From CAWFPR01 sp963817635 (lineage in GTDB: Bacteria; Acidobacteriota; Vicinamibacteria; Vicinamibacterales; 2-12-FULL-66-21): 64,000 nucleotides of DNA. Position numbers and translations under genes: made by a program. Below, piece after piece: positions 10,036-19,795 of the stretch (its first letter is position 1; every line of letters begins with the position of its first letter). Below the pieces are notes generated by a model. That model was not told the origin of the DNA. It saw only the letters and a program-made list of their open reading frames with translations, and did not search any database. The stretch covers positions 744,001 to 808,000 of the forward strand of contig CAWFPR010000005.1 in NCBI GenBank assembly GCA_963817635.1, written 5' to 3'.

Positions 10036-10263
10036 CTACGTTCCCGTCGGATGGTCGCTCTTGTACAGGGTCTGTTCCAACGATTCGGGAGGGTTCATCA
10101 TCCTTCCCACGAAAACGAGAACGACCGCCGCCAGCGCCACCGTCAGTGCGCCCAGAAACGCAAACGTGCCGAAACCGAGTCGGCCCGTGGCGTAGGCGAA
10201 ACCGAGTCCGGCCACCACCAACGCGGCGATGGTGTACCCCAACAGATTGAGATACCTTGACAT
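10036..10263 (-). CDS. Small two-helix membrane protein
   Basis: A 75-residue hydrophobic protein starting at ATG 10263. It has two membrane segments (about residues 6-27 and 33-55) separated by a short Arg/Gly turn, then a polar tail of about 20 residues (MMNPPESLEQTLYKSD). Not recognised as a named family. It faces the glucoamylase gene across a shared 206 bp upstream region and probably has its own promoter there. Confidence 0.55.
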   Translation of the reverse strand: MSRYLNLLGYTIAALVVAGLGFAYATGRLGFGTFAFLGALTVALAAVVLVFVGRMMNPPESLEQTLYKSDHPTGT

Positions 10264-10469
10264 GACATCCTCCCTGAACGGTCGTGCGTCTCGTGCCCCC
10301 CGGCTCGCCGATGCCAGAAAGGGGTGAAGCAAGACGCGTTCGTTCCCTTCGGTCAATGTACGTCCTGCCCGGGAACCAGGGATGTTCACAATCGCACACA
10401 TGTGACGATTGGTTTCAACCTGTCGCCGCCCAGAGCGGGAGGGATCAGACCGTGGTTGAAGAGCCGAGC

Positions 10470-12854
10470 ATGTTCGCCCCGGGGTGGCCGGGCATTCCGG
10501 GGCGTTGGACCTCGAGCGTCAAGACCGGCGTCGGCACGTCCGCCGGTCGCGACAGCCATGTCTGGTTCACGCTGAGTCACGGCATCCTCGACGAGGTCTA
10601 CTATCCGCGCGTCGATCGTGCCTGCACCCGCGACCTCGGACTCCTCGTGACCGATGGCCGGACCTGGCTGTCGGAAGAAAAACGGCACACCCGGTCGGAG
10701 ACGACGCCGAGCGCGCCCGGTGTGCCCGCGTATCGCGTGCGCAACACCGACAACGACCGTCGCTACCGGATCGAGAAGGAGGTGCTGACCGATCCCCGTC
10801 GCGACGTCGTGCTCCAGCGCGTGCACTTCGTCCCCCTCAGTGGGACGCTGTCTGACTTCCGCCTGTATGCGCTGCTGGCGCCTCACCTCGCGAATCGAGG
10901 CGGCGGCAATACGGCCTGGGTGGGCGAGTACAAGGGCACCCCGATGCTGCTCGCCGAGCGGAACGGGACCGCACTGGCGTTGGCGTCTTCCGCGCCGTGG
11001 CTCGCCCGGTCGGCCGGGTTCGTCGGAGTCTCGGACGGCTGGCAGGAACTCACCGAGCACAAGCGGCTGGTCCATACGTACGGGCGGGCCGAGAACGGGA
11101 ATGTCGCGCTGATCGGCGAGATCGATCTGCTCGCGTCGGACGGTCTCTTCGTGCTCGCGCTCGCCTTCGGCCCCACGGCCATGGAGGCAGGTCAGCACGC
11201 GGCCGCCAGTCTCATGGACGACTTCACCGCGACGCAGGCCGAGTACGTCAGAGGCTGGCAGGCCTGGCACGCGTCACTCGAGGGCGGTGTCCCGCTCGGG
11301 CGGCCGGGCCGCGAGCTGTGCGACCTCAGTGCCGCGGTGCTGCGGATCCACGAATCGAAGCACGTGGACGGCGGTGTGATCGCCAGCCTCTCCATTCCCT
11401 GGGGCTTCTCGAAGGGGGATGACGACCTGGGCGGCTATCACCTCATCTGGCCGCGGGATCTGGTCGAAGCGGCCTCGGGATTTCTGGCGGTCGGTGCGCG
11501 CCACGAGGCCCGGCGCGTGCTGCGGTACCTGCGCGTCACGCAGGAGCCCGACGGCCACTGGACGCAGAACATGTGGCTCGACGGTATGCCGTACTGGCAC
11601 GGCATCCAGATGGACGAAACGGCCCTGCCGATCGTGCTGGTGGACCTGGCCGTTCGAGAAGGCCTGCTCGATTCCGCCGCGCGCGACGCCTGCTGGCCGA
11701 TGGTGCGGCGGGCCGCCGCGTTTCTCGTCTGCAACGGTCCGGTGAGCCCTCAGGATCGCTGGGAAGAAGATCCCGGCTATTCGCCGTTCACGATTGCCGC
11801 CGAAGTGGCCGCGCTCCTGGCCGCGGCCGACCTGGCTGACGCGGCCGCCGAGACGACCGCCGCGGAGTACCTGCGGGAAACGGCCGATGCGTGGAACGAC
11901 AGCATCGAGCGATGGCTGTATGTGTCCGGCACCGAACTGGCGCGGCAGCACGGCGTCGACGGTTACTACGTGCGCGTGGCGGAACCGGATCGATCGGACG
12001 CCGCCTCGCCGCGCGACGGCTTCGTGTCCATCAAGAACCGCCCCCCGGATCAGTCCACGGTCCGCGCCGCGTCGCTGGTCAGCGTGGACGCCCTCGCGTT
12101 CGTGCGCTTCGGCCTGCGCGCGGCTGATGACCCCCGGATGGTGAACACCGTGAAGGTCATCGACGCCACGCTTCGCGTCGAGACGCCGAACGGCCCGGCG
12201 TGGCGCCGATACGCGGGCGATGGATATGGGGAGCATGCCGATGGCGGTCCGTTCGACGGGACCGGCATCGGGCGCGCGTGGCCGCTCCTGACCGGGGAGC
12301 GGGCCCACTACGAACTTGCCGCCGGCCGCCCTGACGCGGCCGGACACCTGGCGGCGGCGCTCGAGACGTTCGCCGGCGAGAGCCGCCTCCTGCCTGAACA
12401 GGTCTGGGATACCGCCGACATTCCCGAGCAAGAACTGTTCTTCGGCCGGGCATCCGGCTCGGCGAGACCGCTCGTGTGGGCCCATGCCGAATACCTCAAG
12501 CTGCGCCGATCGCTTCGTGATGGCCGGGTGTTCGATTGTCCCCCGCAGACCGTGCAGCGATATCTCGTCGACAAGGTGACGTCGCGCCGCGTCATCTGGC
12601 GCTTCAACAACAAGCCGCGCACGATACCGGCCGAATCGGTCCTCCGCATCGAGACCCTTGCCGCGGCGGTTGTTCATTGGAGCGACGACGGGTGGCAGAC
12701 GGTGCGTGACACCGCCACGCGCGACACCACGCTCGGCGTCCACGTGGCGGATCTGCCGATGACCCCGCCGGCCGGCGTCGTCGTCGTGTTCACGTTCCAC
12801 TGGGTGGACGTCAATCGCTGGGAAGGGGTCGATTTCCTGGTCAACGTTGTCTGA
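10470..12854 (+). CDS. GH15 glucoamylase (glucan 1,4-alpha-glucosidase)
   Basis: Releases glucose from the ends of alpha-glucans. About 794 residues from ATG 10470, chosen because FAPGWPGIPGRWTSS matches the usual start of bacterial GH15 enzymes; a GTG at 10452 is an alternative. An N-terminal beta-sandwich (to about 260) is followed by the (alpha/alpha)6 barrel with IWPRDL (327-332), QMDET, RWEEDPGYSPFT with the candidate acid Glu 432/433, and PEQVWD with the candidate base Glu 643. A final beta-sandwich of about 100 residues (from about 697) resembles a starch-binding or accessory module. No clear signal peptide is seen, so action on intracellular glycogen or maltodextrin is likely. The last module has a second, diverged copy just downstream (13318-13614). 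Confidence 0.9.
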   Translation: MFAPGWPGIPGRWTSSVKTGVGTSAGRDSHVWFTLSHGILDEVYYPRVDRACTRDLGLLVTDGRTWLSEEKRHTRSETTPSAPGVPAYRVRNTDNDRRYRIEKEVLTDPRRDVVLQRVHFVPLSGTLSDFRLYALLAPHLANRGGGNTAWVGEYKGTPMLLAERNGTALALASSAPWLARSAGFVGVSDGWQELTEHKRLVHTYGRAENGNVALIGEIDLLASDGLFVLALAFGPTAMEAGQHAAASLMDDFTATQAEYVRGWQAWHASLEGGVPLGRPGRELCDLSAAVLRIHESKHVDGGVIASLSIPWGFSKGDDDLGGYHLIWPRDLVEAASGFLAVGARHEARRVLRYLRVTQEPDGHWTQNMWLDGMPYWHGIQMDETALPIVLVDLAVREGLLDSAARDACWPMVRRAAAFLVCNGPVSPQDRWEEDPGYSPFTIAAEVAALLAAADLADAAAETTAAEYLRETADAWNDSIERWLYVSGTELARQHGVDGYYVRVAEPDRSDAASPRDGFVSIKNRPPDQSTVRAASLVSVDALAFVRFGLRAADDPRMVNTVKVIDATLRVETPNGPAWRRYAGDGYGEHADGGPFDGTGIGRAWPLLTGERAHYELAAGRPDAAGHLAAALETFAGESRLLPEQVWDTADIPEQELFFGRASGSARPLVWAHAEYLKLRRSLRDGRVFDCPPQTVQRYLVDKVTSRRVIWRFNNKPRTIPAESVLRIETLAAAVVHWSDDGWQTVRDTATRDTTLGVHVADLPMTPPAGVVVVFTFHWVDVNRWEGVDFLVNVV

Positions 12855-12867
12855 CGCCACAGCGGGT

Positions 12868-13210
12868 TCAGCGCCGGCGGAACTTCCAGTACACGAATCC
12901 GCCCGTGGCGACGACGGCGAGCAGGTACGCGATCGGTGGATGGCGGTAGAGATTCGCCACGAGCCCGCGCCATTGATCGCCGAGCACGTACCCAATTACC
13001 AGGAAGCAGCAGACCCACATCGCGGCGCCCGCGTAGGCGTCACGAACGTGCCGCCGGAGAGCTTCGAGGCGCCGGCGACGACCGCCGTGACGTGGCGGAC
13101 CCCGGGAATGAAGAACCCGCCGGCCAGCAGCCATCTTCCGGTGTTCAACCCGGCTTCGACCCAGCTTCGACCGCGATCGACGGAGCGGCGCCGCTTTTGC
13201 GCGCACCGCC
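12868..13210 (-). pseudogene. C-terminal remnant of a DedA-family membrane protein (frameshifted)
   Basis: Read on the minus strand, this stretch encodes the second half of a DedA-family (SNARE-associated) protein: a segment with GRSWVEAGLNTGRW, then FFIPGVRHVTAVVAGASKL, then after a frame change AYAGAAMWVCCFLVIGYVLG, a last membrane helix and a basic end (FVYWKFRRR). The F-x-PGVRH-x-x-AGAS block is the DedA signature. The N-terminal half (about 100 residues) is absent; instead the DNA changes at about 13210-13220 into a piece of pgi. DedA proteins act in membrane lipid scrambling and envelope homeostasis, but this copy cannot be functional as assembled. Confidence 0.65.
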
Positions 13211-13219
13211 GTCCTGATC

Positions 13220-13317
13220 CGCCAGTGGGCGCTCGACGCGCTCGGCAACGAGCGGGCCATCGGGCGGCATTTCGTCGCGGTGTCCACCAACGCCGAGGTG
13301 CTCGCGGGCTTCCACGC
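13220..13317 (+). repeat. Displaced fragment of the pgi gene with an internal deletion
   Basis: Bases 13220-13297 are identical by eye to 26393-26470 inside the intact glucose-6-phosphate isomerase gene (coding RQWALDALGNERAIG and so on). The next 19 bases, 13299-13317, match 26603-26621, so about 130 bases of pgi are skipped. The fragment is joined directly to a DedA remnant on the left and a glucoamylase module on the right. Identity at the DNA level means a very recent duplication or an assembly chimera. Confidence 0.8.
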
Positions 13318-13614
13318 TACCTCGTCGACAGGGCGACGTCGTGCCGCGTCATCTGGCGCTTCAACAACAAGGTGCGCACGGTGCCGGCCGATACGGTGCT
13401 CCGCATCGAGACCCTCGCGTCCGCAGTCGTGCACTGGAGCGTGGATGGCTGGCGGACGGTACAGGACACCGCCACGCACAACACCACGCCGGGCGTCCAC
13501 GTGGTAGACCTGCCGACGACGCGCCTGCCGGCCGGCGCGAGCGTGGTCTTCACGTTCCGCCAGCCAGACGCCGGCCGGTGGGAGGGCAGTGATTTCCTGG
13601 TCAGCGTCGGATGA
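13318..13614 (+). pseudogene. Detached copy of the glucoamylase C-terminal module
   Basis: About 98 codons and a stop, homologous to the last 98 codons of the upstream glucoamylase (12561-12854). It has the same landmarks: YLVD, RVIWRFNNK, VLRIETLA, VVHWS-DGW, DTAT and DFLV-V near the end. The two copies differ at many positions, so this is an old paralogue rather than a fresh duplication. It lacks any catalytic domain and an own start, being fused to a pgi fragment. It may be the tail of a lost second glucoamylase gene. Confidence 0.7.
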
Positions 13615-13670
13615 CGACCACGCCGGTTCCAGAGACGCTTCATCGCCGCCGTGCCTTCAAGTCGCGATCG

Positions 13671-14825
13671 TCACTCCAGCAACGCCAGAAACACCCCCGC
13701 AACGACCGCTGAGCCGACCACGCCGGCGACGTTGGGCCCCATCGCGGCCATCAACGGGTTGACGCGGCCGGAGGTCTCGGTCGACACAAAGTTCTGCACG
13801 ACCCGCGCGCTCATTGGCACGGCCGACACGCCGGCCGCGCCGATGCACGGGTTCACCCGCCAGTCCCTGGGGAGCACGAGGTTCATCAGCTTCGCGAAAG
13901 CGATGCCGCCCGCCGTGCTGAAGACGAACGCCGTCGCGCCGAGCACCAGGATACCGAGCGTCCTCGGCGTGAGAAACCCGTTCCCGTTCATCGTCGCGCC
14001 GACCACGAGCCCGAGGAAGATCGTCGCGATGTTGATGAGCGCTCCTTCCGCCGTCTTCGAGAGGCGGTCGGTGACGCCCGTCTCGCGCAGGAGATTGCCG
14101 AACATCAGCAGGCCGACCAGCGGTGCGCAGTCGGGAACAAGAAGCGACGCGACCATCGCCGTCATGATCGGGAACACGATCACGGCCGCCTGCGAGACGT
14201 CTCGCGCCGGGGCAATCGGGATCTCGCGTTCCGCCTGAGTCGTCAGCAGCCGCATGACCGGAGGCTGGATGATCGGCACGAGGGACATGTAGCTGTAGGC
14301 CGCGACCGCGACCGCGCCGAGCAAGTGCGGCGCGAGCCGGCTCGCCAGGAAGATGGTCGTCGGTCCGTCGGCGCCGCCGATGATGCCGATCGACGCCGCT
14401 TCGCGTGCCGTGAAGCCGAACAGCCAGTGCGCCGACAGTGCGGACACGAGGATTCCGAACTGCGCGGCGGCTCCCAGCACGAACGTGATCGGACGCGCGA
14501 GCAGCGGACGGAAATCCGTGAGCGCGCCGACACCGAGGAAGATGACAGGAGGCAGGAACTGCGTGGCGATGCCGGCGTCGTAGACGCGCTGGAGAATTCC
14601 GGTGTCGTAACCGCTGCCCGGAATCAACGCACTGCCCGCGCCGAGGTGCGCGCCAGGGAGATTCGCCAGAATAGCGCCGAAGCCGATCGGGACGAGGAGC
14701 AGCGGCTCGTAGTGCTTTCGGATGGCCAGGAAGATCAATACGCCGCCGACGATGAACATGGAGAAGTTCTGCCACGTCATCGCGACGAGCCCCGAATGGC
14801 GGAGGAGGGTAGTGAAGACGTCCAC
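13671..14825 (-). CDS. oadB: Na+-translocating decarboxylase beta subunit
   Basis: Integral membrane subunit that decarboxylates carboxybiotin and pumps Na+ out of the cell. The 384-residue protein has many membrane helices and the family hallmarks GGADGPTTIF with its essential Asp, a long hydrophobic core, GNLLRETGV, GNGFLTP and a C-terminal GAAGVSAVPMSARV followed by NPLMAAMGPNVAG. ATG at 14825 lies one base after the stop of oadA, so translation is probably coupled. The substrate (oxaloacetate, methylmalonyl-CoA or glutaconyl-CoA) cannot be read from the beta subunit; the alpha subunit points to oxaloacetate/pyruvate. Confidence 0.93.
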   Translation of the reverse strand: MDVFTTLLRHSGLVAMTWQNFSMFIVGGVLIFLAIRKHYEPLLLVPIGFGAILANLPGAHLGAGSALIPGSGYDTGILQRVYDAGIATQFLPPVIFLGVGALTDFRPLLARPITFVLGAAAQFGILVSALSAHWLFGFTAREAASIGIIGGADGPTTIFLASRLAPHLLGAVAVAAYSYMSLVPIIQPPVMRLLTTQAEREIPIAPARDVSQAAVIVFPIMTAMVASLLVPDCAPLVGLLMFGNLLRETGVTDRLSKTAEGALINIATIFLGLVVGATMNGNGFLTPRTLGILVLGATAFVFSTAGGIAFAKLMNLVLPRDWRVNPCIGAAGVSAVPMSARVVQNFVSTETSGRVNPLMAAMGPNVAGVVGSAVVAGVFLALLE

Positions 14826-14826
14826 G

Positions 14827-16684
14827 TCAGCCTCCGATCGTCAGGATGGGTTGCGCCGCCGTGACGTCCGTGCCGACCGACGCGTGGATCGCGACGACCG
14901 TGCCGTCGCGAGGAGCCCTGACGTCGTGCTTGGCTTTCATGGCTTCGACGCCGGCCACGATCTGCCCCTTCCTGACCGCGTCGCCGACGTGCACGGCGAT
15001 CTCCACGAGGGCGACTTTCCCCTCGAACGGCGAATACACGGGTACGTTGCGTTCCGCGGACGGAAGGGCTGACGTCTCGACCACGGCCTGACCGGAGCTC
15101 GCCGCCGCCGCCGGCGGATCGATCGTGATGCGGAACGTGCGTCGATTCCCGTTCTCCTCGACCACGCAGGTCGTCCTCACCGGACCGACGACGCGTGGCT
15201 GCGCGTCTGGAACCGGCACCGCGGCCGGTGGCGTGGCGGCGACCGGGGCCGTGTGCTTCAGGGGCACCGACACTTTCGCCGTGCCGTTCAGAAAACGGAT
15301 CCCTTCGTTGAGATCCATGTTCTTGCCGGGAACGATTGCCGAGGCCACGAGGAAGACGTGCTCGTCGGTGACGGGGAGCTTGCGCTCGCGAAGCGCGTCT
15401 TCCGCCAGCTGCAGCGTGTCGGGCGCGGCCTCGAGCGGATCGCCTGTGAACACGGGCTTCCCGAGCTGCGCTGACGCGAGACGCACGACCTCCGGATCGG
15501 GCGGCAGCGGCGGCCGCCCGAAGTAGCCCAGCACCGCCTTGCCATACCCGTCGTCGATCTTCTTCCATCGACCGAGCAGCACGTTGTTGAACGCCTGCAG
15601 CCAGTATTGCTGGCTGCCCGGCGTGACGCTCGTCCACGCGCCGCCCGCGCGCACGACGATCGGGAATTCCGCGAGCACGTCGCCGTACTTTCCGAGAATG
15701 CCCGCCTCCTTCATCATGTGCACGTTCGGCCCGATGGCGCCCCCCGGCATCGGGAAGTTGATCACCCGCGCGTCGGCCGTGGTCGTGATCGGGTCGAACG
15801 CATACTCCGCCATCCGCTCGTCGAGGATCTTCTCGAGCTCCGCCATTCTGGCGACGTCGATGTCGAGCCTGTACCCGGTGCCCTTGAGCGCGTGCCACAT
15901 CGACCTGACGTCCGGCTGCACCGTGCCCGGACGCGAGCGGGCGCACCGACAGATCGATGCCGTCCACGCCTCCCTCGAGACCGGCCAGGTAGCACGACAC
16001 GGCCATCGACGCGGTGTCGTGCGTGTGCTGCCACAGCGGGATCTCCGGCGGCAGGATCCGCTTGAGGCCTCTTGCCGTCTCGTAGCAGGTTCGCGGATCG
16101 GTGGTCCCCGACGCGTCCTTCATGCACACGCTGTCGAAATGCGCGCCGCGGTCCAGCAGCGTCTGGATGATCCCGACGTAGAACTCCGCGCTGTGGACCG
16201 TCGCGTCGTCGAACGGCAGGCCCATCATCGCGATTGCCACCTGGTGATGCAGCCCGGCCTGGACGATCGGCCGGCCGGTCTTCTCCAGGTTGTCCACGTC
16301 GTTCATGTAGTCGAAGTTGCGGTCCCACGTGGCGCCGTGTCTCGCCATCAACCGGGCCTGCAGTTCCAGCGTCTTGAGGGGCTGCGTCGTGAGCGTGACG
16401 CCAGAGACCGAGCGCGTGAGGATCTGGAGGTCGGCCTCCGGGCCGACCACGCGGCGCATCTCGTCCTGGCAGGCGAATGGATCTTCGCCGAGGTAGAAGT
16501 ACGGCGCCTGGAAGCGGGCTCCGCCGCCGAACTCGAAGTGGCGGATGTGCGCCTCCTTCGCCGCGTATTCCATCGCGGGGAGGATGTCGTTCAGGCGTGT
16601 CTTCCCTCCGAACGAGCTTTGCAGCCCGTCGCGGAAGGTCGTGAGCATTACCCGAATCGTCTTGGTCGCAACGGTGGCGAGCAT
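14827..16684 (-). CDS. oadA: Oxaloacetate decarboxylase / pyruvate carboxylase-type alpha subunit with biotin domain (frameshifted)
   Basis: Cytosolic carboxyltransferase that moves CO2 from oxaloacetate (or a related acid) to biotin. About 618 residues from ATG 16684. Domains: an HMGL-like TIM barrel (TTFRDGLQSSFGGK near the start, VCMKDASGT, PLWQHTHDT), the conserved carboxylase domain, a Pro/Ala/Val-rich linker, and a biotinyl domain with EAMKAKHDV close to the C-terminus. The frame changes once at about 15930 (after DLSVRPLASG, continuing VQPDVRSMWHALKG). It overlaps the end of the gamma-like gene upstream and is followed at once by oadB, giving a complete alpha-beta-gamma set with its biotin ligase. 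Confidence 0.9.
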
Positions 16685-16962
16685 GGGATCTCCTCGATCT
16701 GGACGACCCGGGCACCAGGGGAGATCACCGAGACGGATGAGGCAATTGCCGCTATGAGAACGGGGTCGGGGTCGGGGCCGGCCGGTCGCTCGGCGAGGAG
16801 CCGCGTGACAACGCGCATCGCGAGAGCGAGCGCGGCAAGGAGGATGAATACCGTCAGGAATGCGAGGCCGCAGACAACAAGAAAACTCTGCTGATCCACA
16901 GGCGCCTCCGGTCCCAGGTTGTCCGGTAACCCCAGCATAGCGCCGTCCAGGTCGAATGCCAA
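16648..16962 (-). CDS. oadG: Decarboxylase gamma-like small membrane subunit
   Basis: A 104-residue protein with one long membrane helix (about residues 27-50), a charged linker, and a C-terminal stretch VLIAAIASSVSV followed by VVQIEEIP that resembles the soluble tail of OadG/OAD gamma chains, which hold the alpha and beta subunits together. It starts 15 bases after birA and overlaps the start of oadA by 37 bases. The call relies on size, topology and position more than on sequence. Confidence 0.65.
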   Translation of the reverse strand: MAFDLDGAMLGLPDNLGPEAPVDQQSFLVVCGLAFLTVFILLAALALAMRVVTRLLAERPAGPDPDPVLIAAIASSVSVISPGARVVQIEEIPCSPPLRPRRFG

Positions 16963-16977
16963 ATGGCGCCGCCTCCG

Positions 16978-17934
16978 TCAGAGGGGCGGCAGGCCACGCT
17001 CGCGGCAATCCGTCTCGAAGGCTAGCCGCCCCCGCGCGACGGGCTCCGGCAGACCGTCGATCACGAGTGACAGGTCGTCGCGAATGTCCCGCACCACGCC
17101 GGCGGCGAGTGGCGGCGGCCAGTCGGCGAGGACGGCTGTCCCGGTCCCGTCGGCGTATACGCGCACCCTGCGGCCGATGACGTTCGACGCGGCGCGATAC
17201 TCGACCAGCATCGAGGCGAAGCCGCGGTCGAGCGCCTCGTTACGGCGCCGTTCGAGCGCGGTGAGCGCCTCGCGGAGGAGCACACGAGAATCGACCCCCT
17301 CGGCGGCCCCGGCGCGCGGCACGAACGGCGATGGCGCGATCGGCGGCGCGGCGCGCACGTTGACGCCGATGCCGGCGAGGAGCAGCTCCGCCCGCGCGCC
17401 CGTGATCTCGGTGCGGGTCAGCACGCCGGCGAGCTTGCCATCCCCGACGTAGAGGTCGTTGACCCACTTGATTCGCGGGGCAACGGCGCCCGCGCTCGCC
17501 GACATGATGGCGTCGCGCGCGGCAAGCGTTGGCACGAGCACGAGGGAACACGCCGTTGCCGCCGGGCAGTTGTCGAGGGGAAGAACCGCCGCGAGATGCA
17601 GATTGCCCGCCGCCGACTCCCATGTGCGGCCGTGAAAGCCGCGCAGGTTCGGGCACGTTCCCGCGACCGCGGCGAGGGCCCCAGGCAGGGTGAATCCGGC
17701 GGCGGCCGCCTCGGCGAGCGCGTCGAACTGCGATCGGGGCGACCGCTCGACAATCACCAGACGCGACCAGAATGCGATGGCGGGCAGCTCGAACGCGACG
17801 GTGTCGTCCGGCGCGCCGTGAATCCGCGACCACAACTCCCGGTCGGTCGCCGGCAGCGGTCGAGTGCCGCCGGAGGGGCCCAGGCACGCCACCAGCTCGC
17901 GAGCGAAGCGCGACCCGTCGGTGAGGCAGATCAC
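16978..17934 (-). CDS. birA: Biotin--[carboxyl-carrier] protein ligase
   Basis: Attaches biotin to the biotinyl domain of carboxylases and decarboxylases. About 318 residues from a GTG at 17934. The catalytic domain shows GRTWESAAGNLHLA (the substrate loop), RIKWVNDLYVGDGKLAGVL with the active Lys, a GIGVNV strand and a small C-terminal beta domain. The first about 150 residues are not a helix-turn-helix but an unusual extension with LWSRIHG and AFWSRLVIVE, so it should not be a biotin repressor. It is the first gene of the decarboxylase operon, matching the need to biotinylate OadA. Confidence 0.87.
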   Translation of the reverse strand: MICLTDGSRFARELVACLGPSGGTRPLPATDRELWSRIHGAPDDTVAFELPAIAFWSRLVIVERSPRSQFDALAEAAAAGFTLPGALAAVAGTCPNLRGFHGRTWESAAGNLHLAAVLPLDNCPAATACSLVLVPTLAARDAIMSASAGAVAPRIKWVNDLYVGDGKLAGVLTRTEITGARAELLLAGIGVNVRAAPPIAPSPFVPRAGAAEGVDSRVLLREALTALERRRNEALDRGFASMLVEYRAASNVIGRRVRVYADGTGTAVLADWPPPLAAGVVRDIRDDLSLVIDGLPEPVARGRLAFETDCRERGLPPL

Positions 17935-18010
17935 GAGTCCAGCTCCTGCACCGCACCCTGCAGTGGGTTGCGGCCGTCCGCAAATGGCCGCCGGCCGATG
18001 ACGGCTGGCG

Positions 18011-18016
18011 TATACT
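18011..18016 (+). promoter_or_regulatory. Possible -10 element for the unknown/PEP-synthase-like operon
   Basis: TATACT at 18011-18016 in the short divergent gap between birA and the unknown gene starting at 18057. The implied leader is about 35 bases. A good -35 element was not found, so confidence is low. Confidence 0.3.
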
Positions 18017-18056
18017 GATCTTGCATCATTTGTGGAGCCTTCGCGCAGGTGCCGCA

Positions 18057-19795
18057 ATGCCTCCCGCCGCCGACGGCCCGTCCGGATCCACCATCCCACC
18101 GATAGTGCTGGAGTGGGCGCGGGATACCTCGCCGCTCGACCATGCGCTCGACGTCATCGAGCGCGAGCTGGCCCTCACGCAGGGAAACGTCGAGGCGGTC
18201 GCCGCGGCATGCGCCGAGGTAGGGCGTGGTCGCGCCGCCTGGTCTTTCGCGCCCGTTGCCCAGCGCCTGCGCGCGCTCGCGCACCCCGTGACGACGGGAT
18301 CCAGCGGGGTCAGGCAGCCGATCGTTGACCTCCTGTACGACGTGGCGGACGCGAGCGACGATCCCTGGAGCATCCTCGCGGCGCTCCTGGAGTCGCACGA
18401 CCGCTCGATCTGTGACGGAACGCTCGAACGCCTGCGACAGCTGGTCGAGGCAGGCCGCCTTCGCATCGACGAACGGCTGCTGACGGGCCTCGGGAGGCTC
18501 GTGGAATCCGGCCCGATCTGCTGCGAGAGGGATCCGCCCTCGAGCAGATCCGCGGCCTGCTCCGAGGCCCTCCCGGCGGAGCCGCCGCCGACGCCGCGCT
18601 GACGGCGATGTACCTCGAATCCGCCGTTCCCCTGTCGCGCCGCCTCGCGGCGCGCCTCCTGGACCTCTCGTCGTCTCTCCCGCCGCCCACGGTCGCGGTT
18701 CGCATCCTGGGCCGCGAACTCGCGGACTACCTCGAGCCCACTCTCGCGTACACGCGCGCGACGTACCTCGATCTGCTGGATCTTGGCGGCGGCGGAGTCA
18801 GCCGGGAGGTTCTTCTCGAGTCGCTGCGTCGCGCGGATGCCGTCTGTGGCCCCGCGCTGCTGCGGCAGGTCATCAGCGCGCTGGGCTGGCGATCGCTGAA
18901 CGGCGGCCTCGCCGCGAGTGTCGCTGCCGGCGTGTCGGTCGGCGGCTCGTTTCCGCTGGTGATGGCGACGAGCGAGGCCGCGCTGGTCGAACGCTGCCCC
19001 GACGCCCGGCGGGTGTTCGAGCGGGTCGTGGTCGTCGCGCATGCGGCGACACCGTGGCTCGGCGATGGGGGGGCATCAGGCGCAGACGCCATCGATCGCT
19101 TCCGCAGGCACAACGTCCGCCATGCCGACCTGCTCGTCGGTCTGCTCGACGTCGCGCCGCTGACGACCGAAAAAGTCCGGCGGATGTTGCGCGGGATGAG
19201 CGCCGTCGTTGACGACTTCGAGGCGCTGTTCAGCGGTGCGCACAAGGACGAATGTGTGGCGGTGGCCGACACGTATCGCGCCATCGAGCAGGAGATCGAG
19301 CGCGAGTTGGCCTCGAGCTCGCCCGACCGGCTGCTGCCGGCGGGCCTGACGCGACTGGTGCAGATGTTCGAGGATCCGCCCGCGCCCTCCGACATGCACT
19401 CGCTGCACGGGTGCAAGCGCTACCTGCACCAGCGGGGCCTGCAGCTCGGCTCGTCTCTCGCGGAATCGGCGCGCACGACCAACCGGACGGTCACGCTCGT
19501 CGTCGCGTCGGCAACGGAAGTCCTGCACGTGCTCAGGGCGGTCGAATACGCCGACTTCGATGCGGGCGAAGGGCAACCGGCGGTCCCCTATGTCGTGCGC
19601 GTCGCGGTAGAGGCGTTCGCGCGCCACCTGGTCCACGGCGAGCGCGCGTTTCCGAAGCTGAGGATCTTCTGCTACGGCAACGAAGTGCACTGCTTTGCCG
19701 CGTTCAGGAACCACCCCGTCTTCATCCGGGTGGACTCTTCGCCGCCGCTGCGGGGCGGCATGATCGACCTCGACTACTTCGGCGTCAGCAAGTGA
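18057..19795 (+). CDS. Conserved unknown helical protein (frameshifted), first gene of the PEP-synthase-like operon
   Basis: Not recognised as a named family. About 580 residues from ATG 18057 in two frames joined near 18515. The first 450 residues are almost all amphipathic helices rich in Leu, Ala and Arg (for example ERLRQLVEAGRLRIDERLL and YTRATYLDLLDLGGGG), similar to HEAT-like or scaffold proteins. The last 130 residues switch to alpha/beta (TVTLVVASATEVLHVL, KLRIFCYGNEVHCF, FIRVDSSPPLRGG). No signal peptide or membrane segment. It overlaps the next gene by four bases (GTGA), so it is made together with the PEP-synthase-like protein and may be its partner or regulator; that is inference from arrangement. 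Confidence 0.65.
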
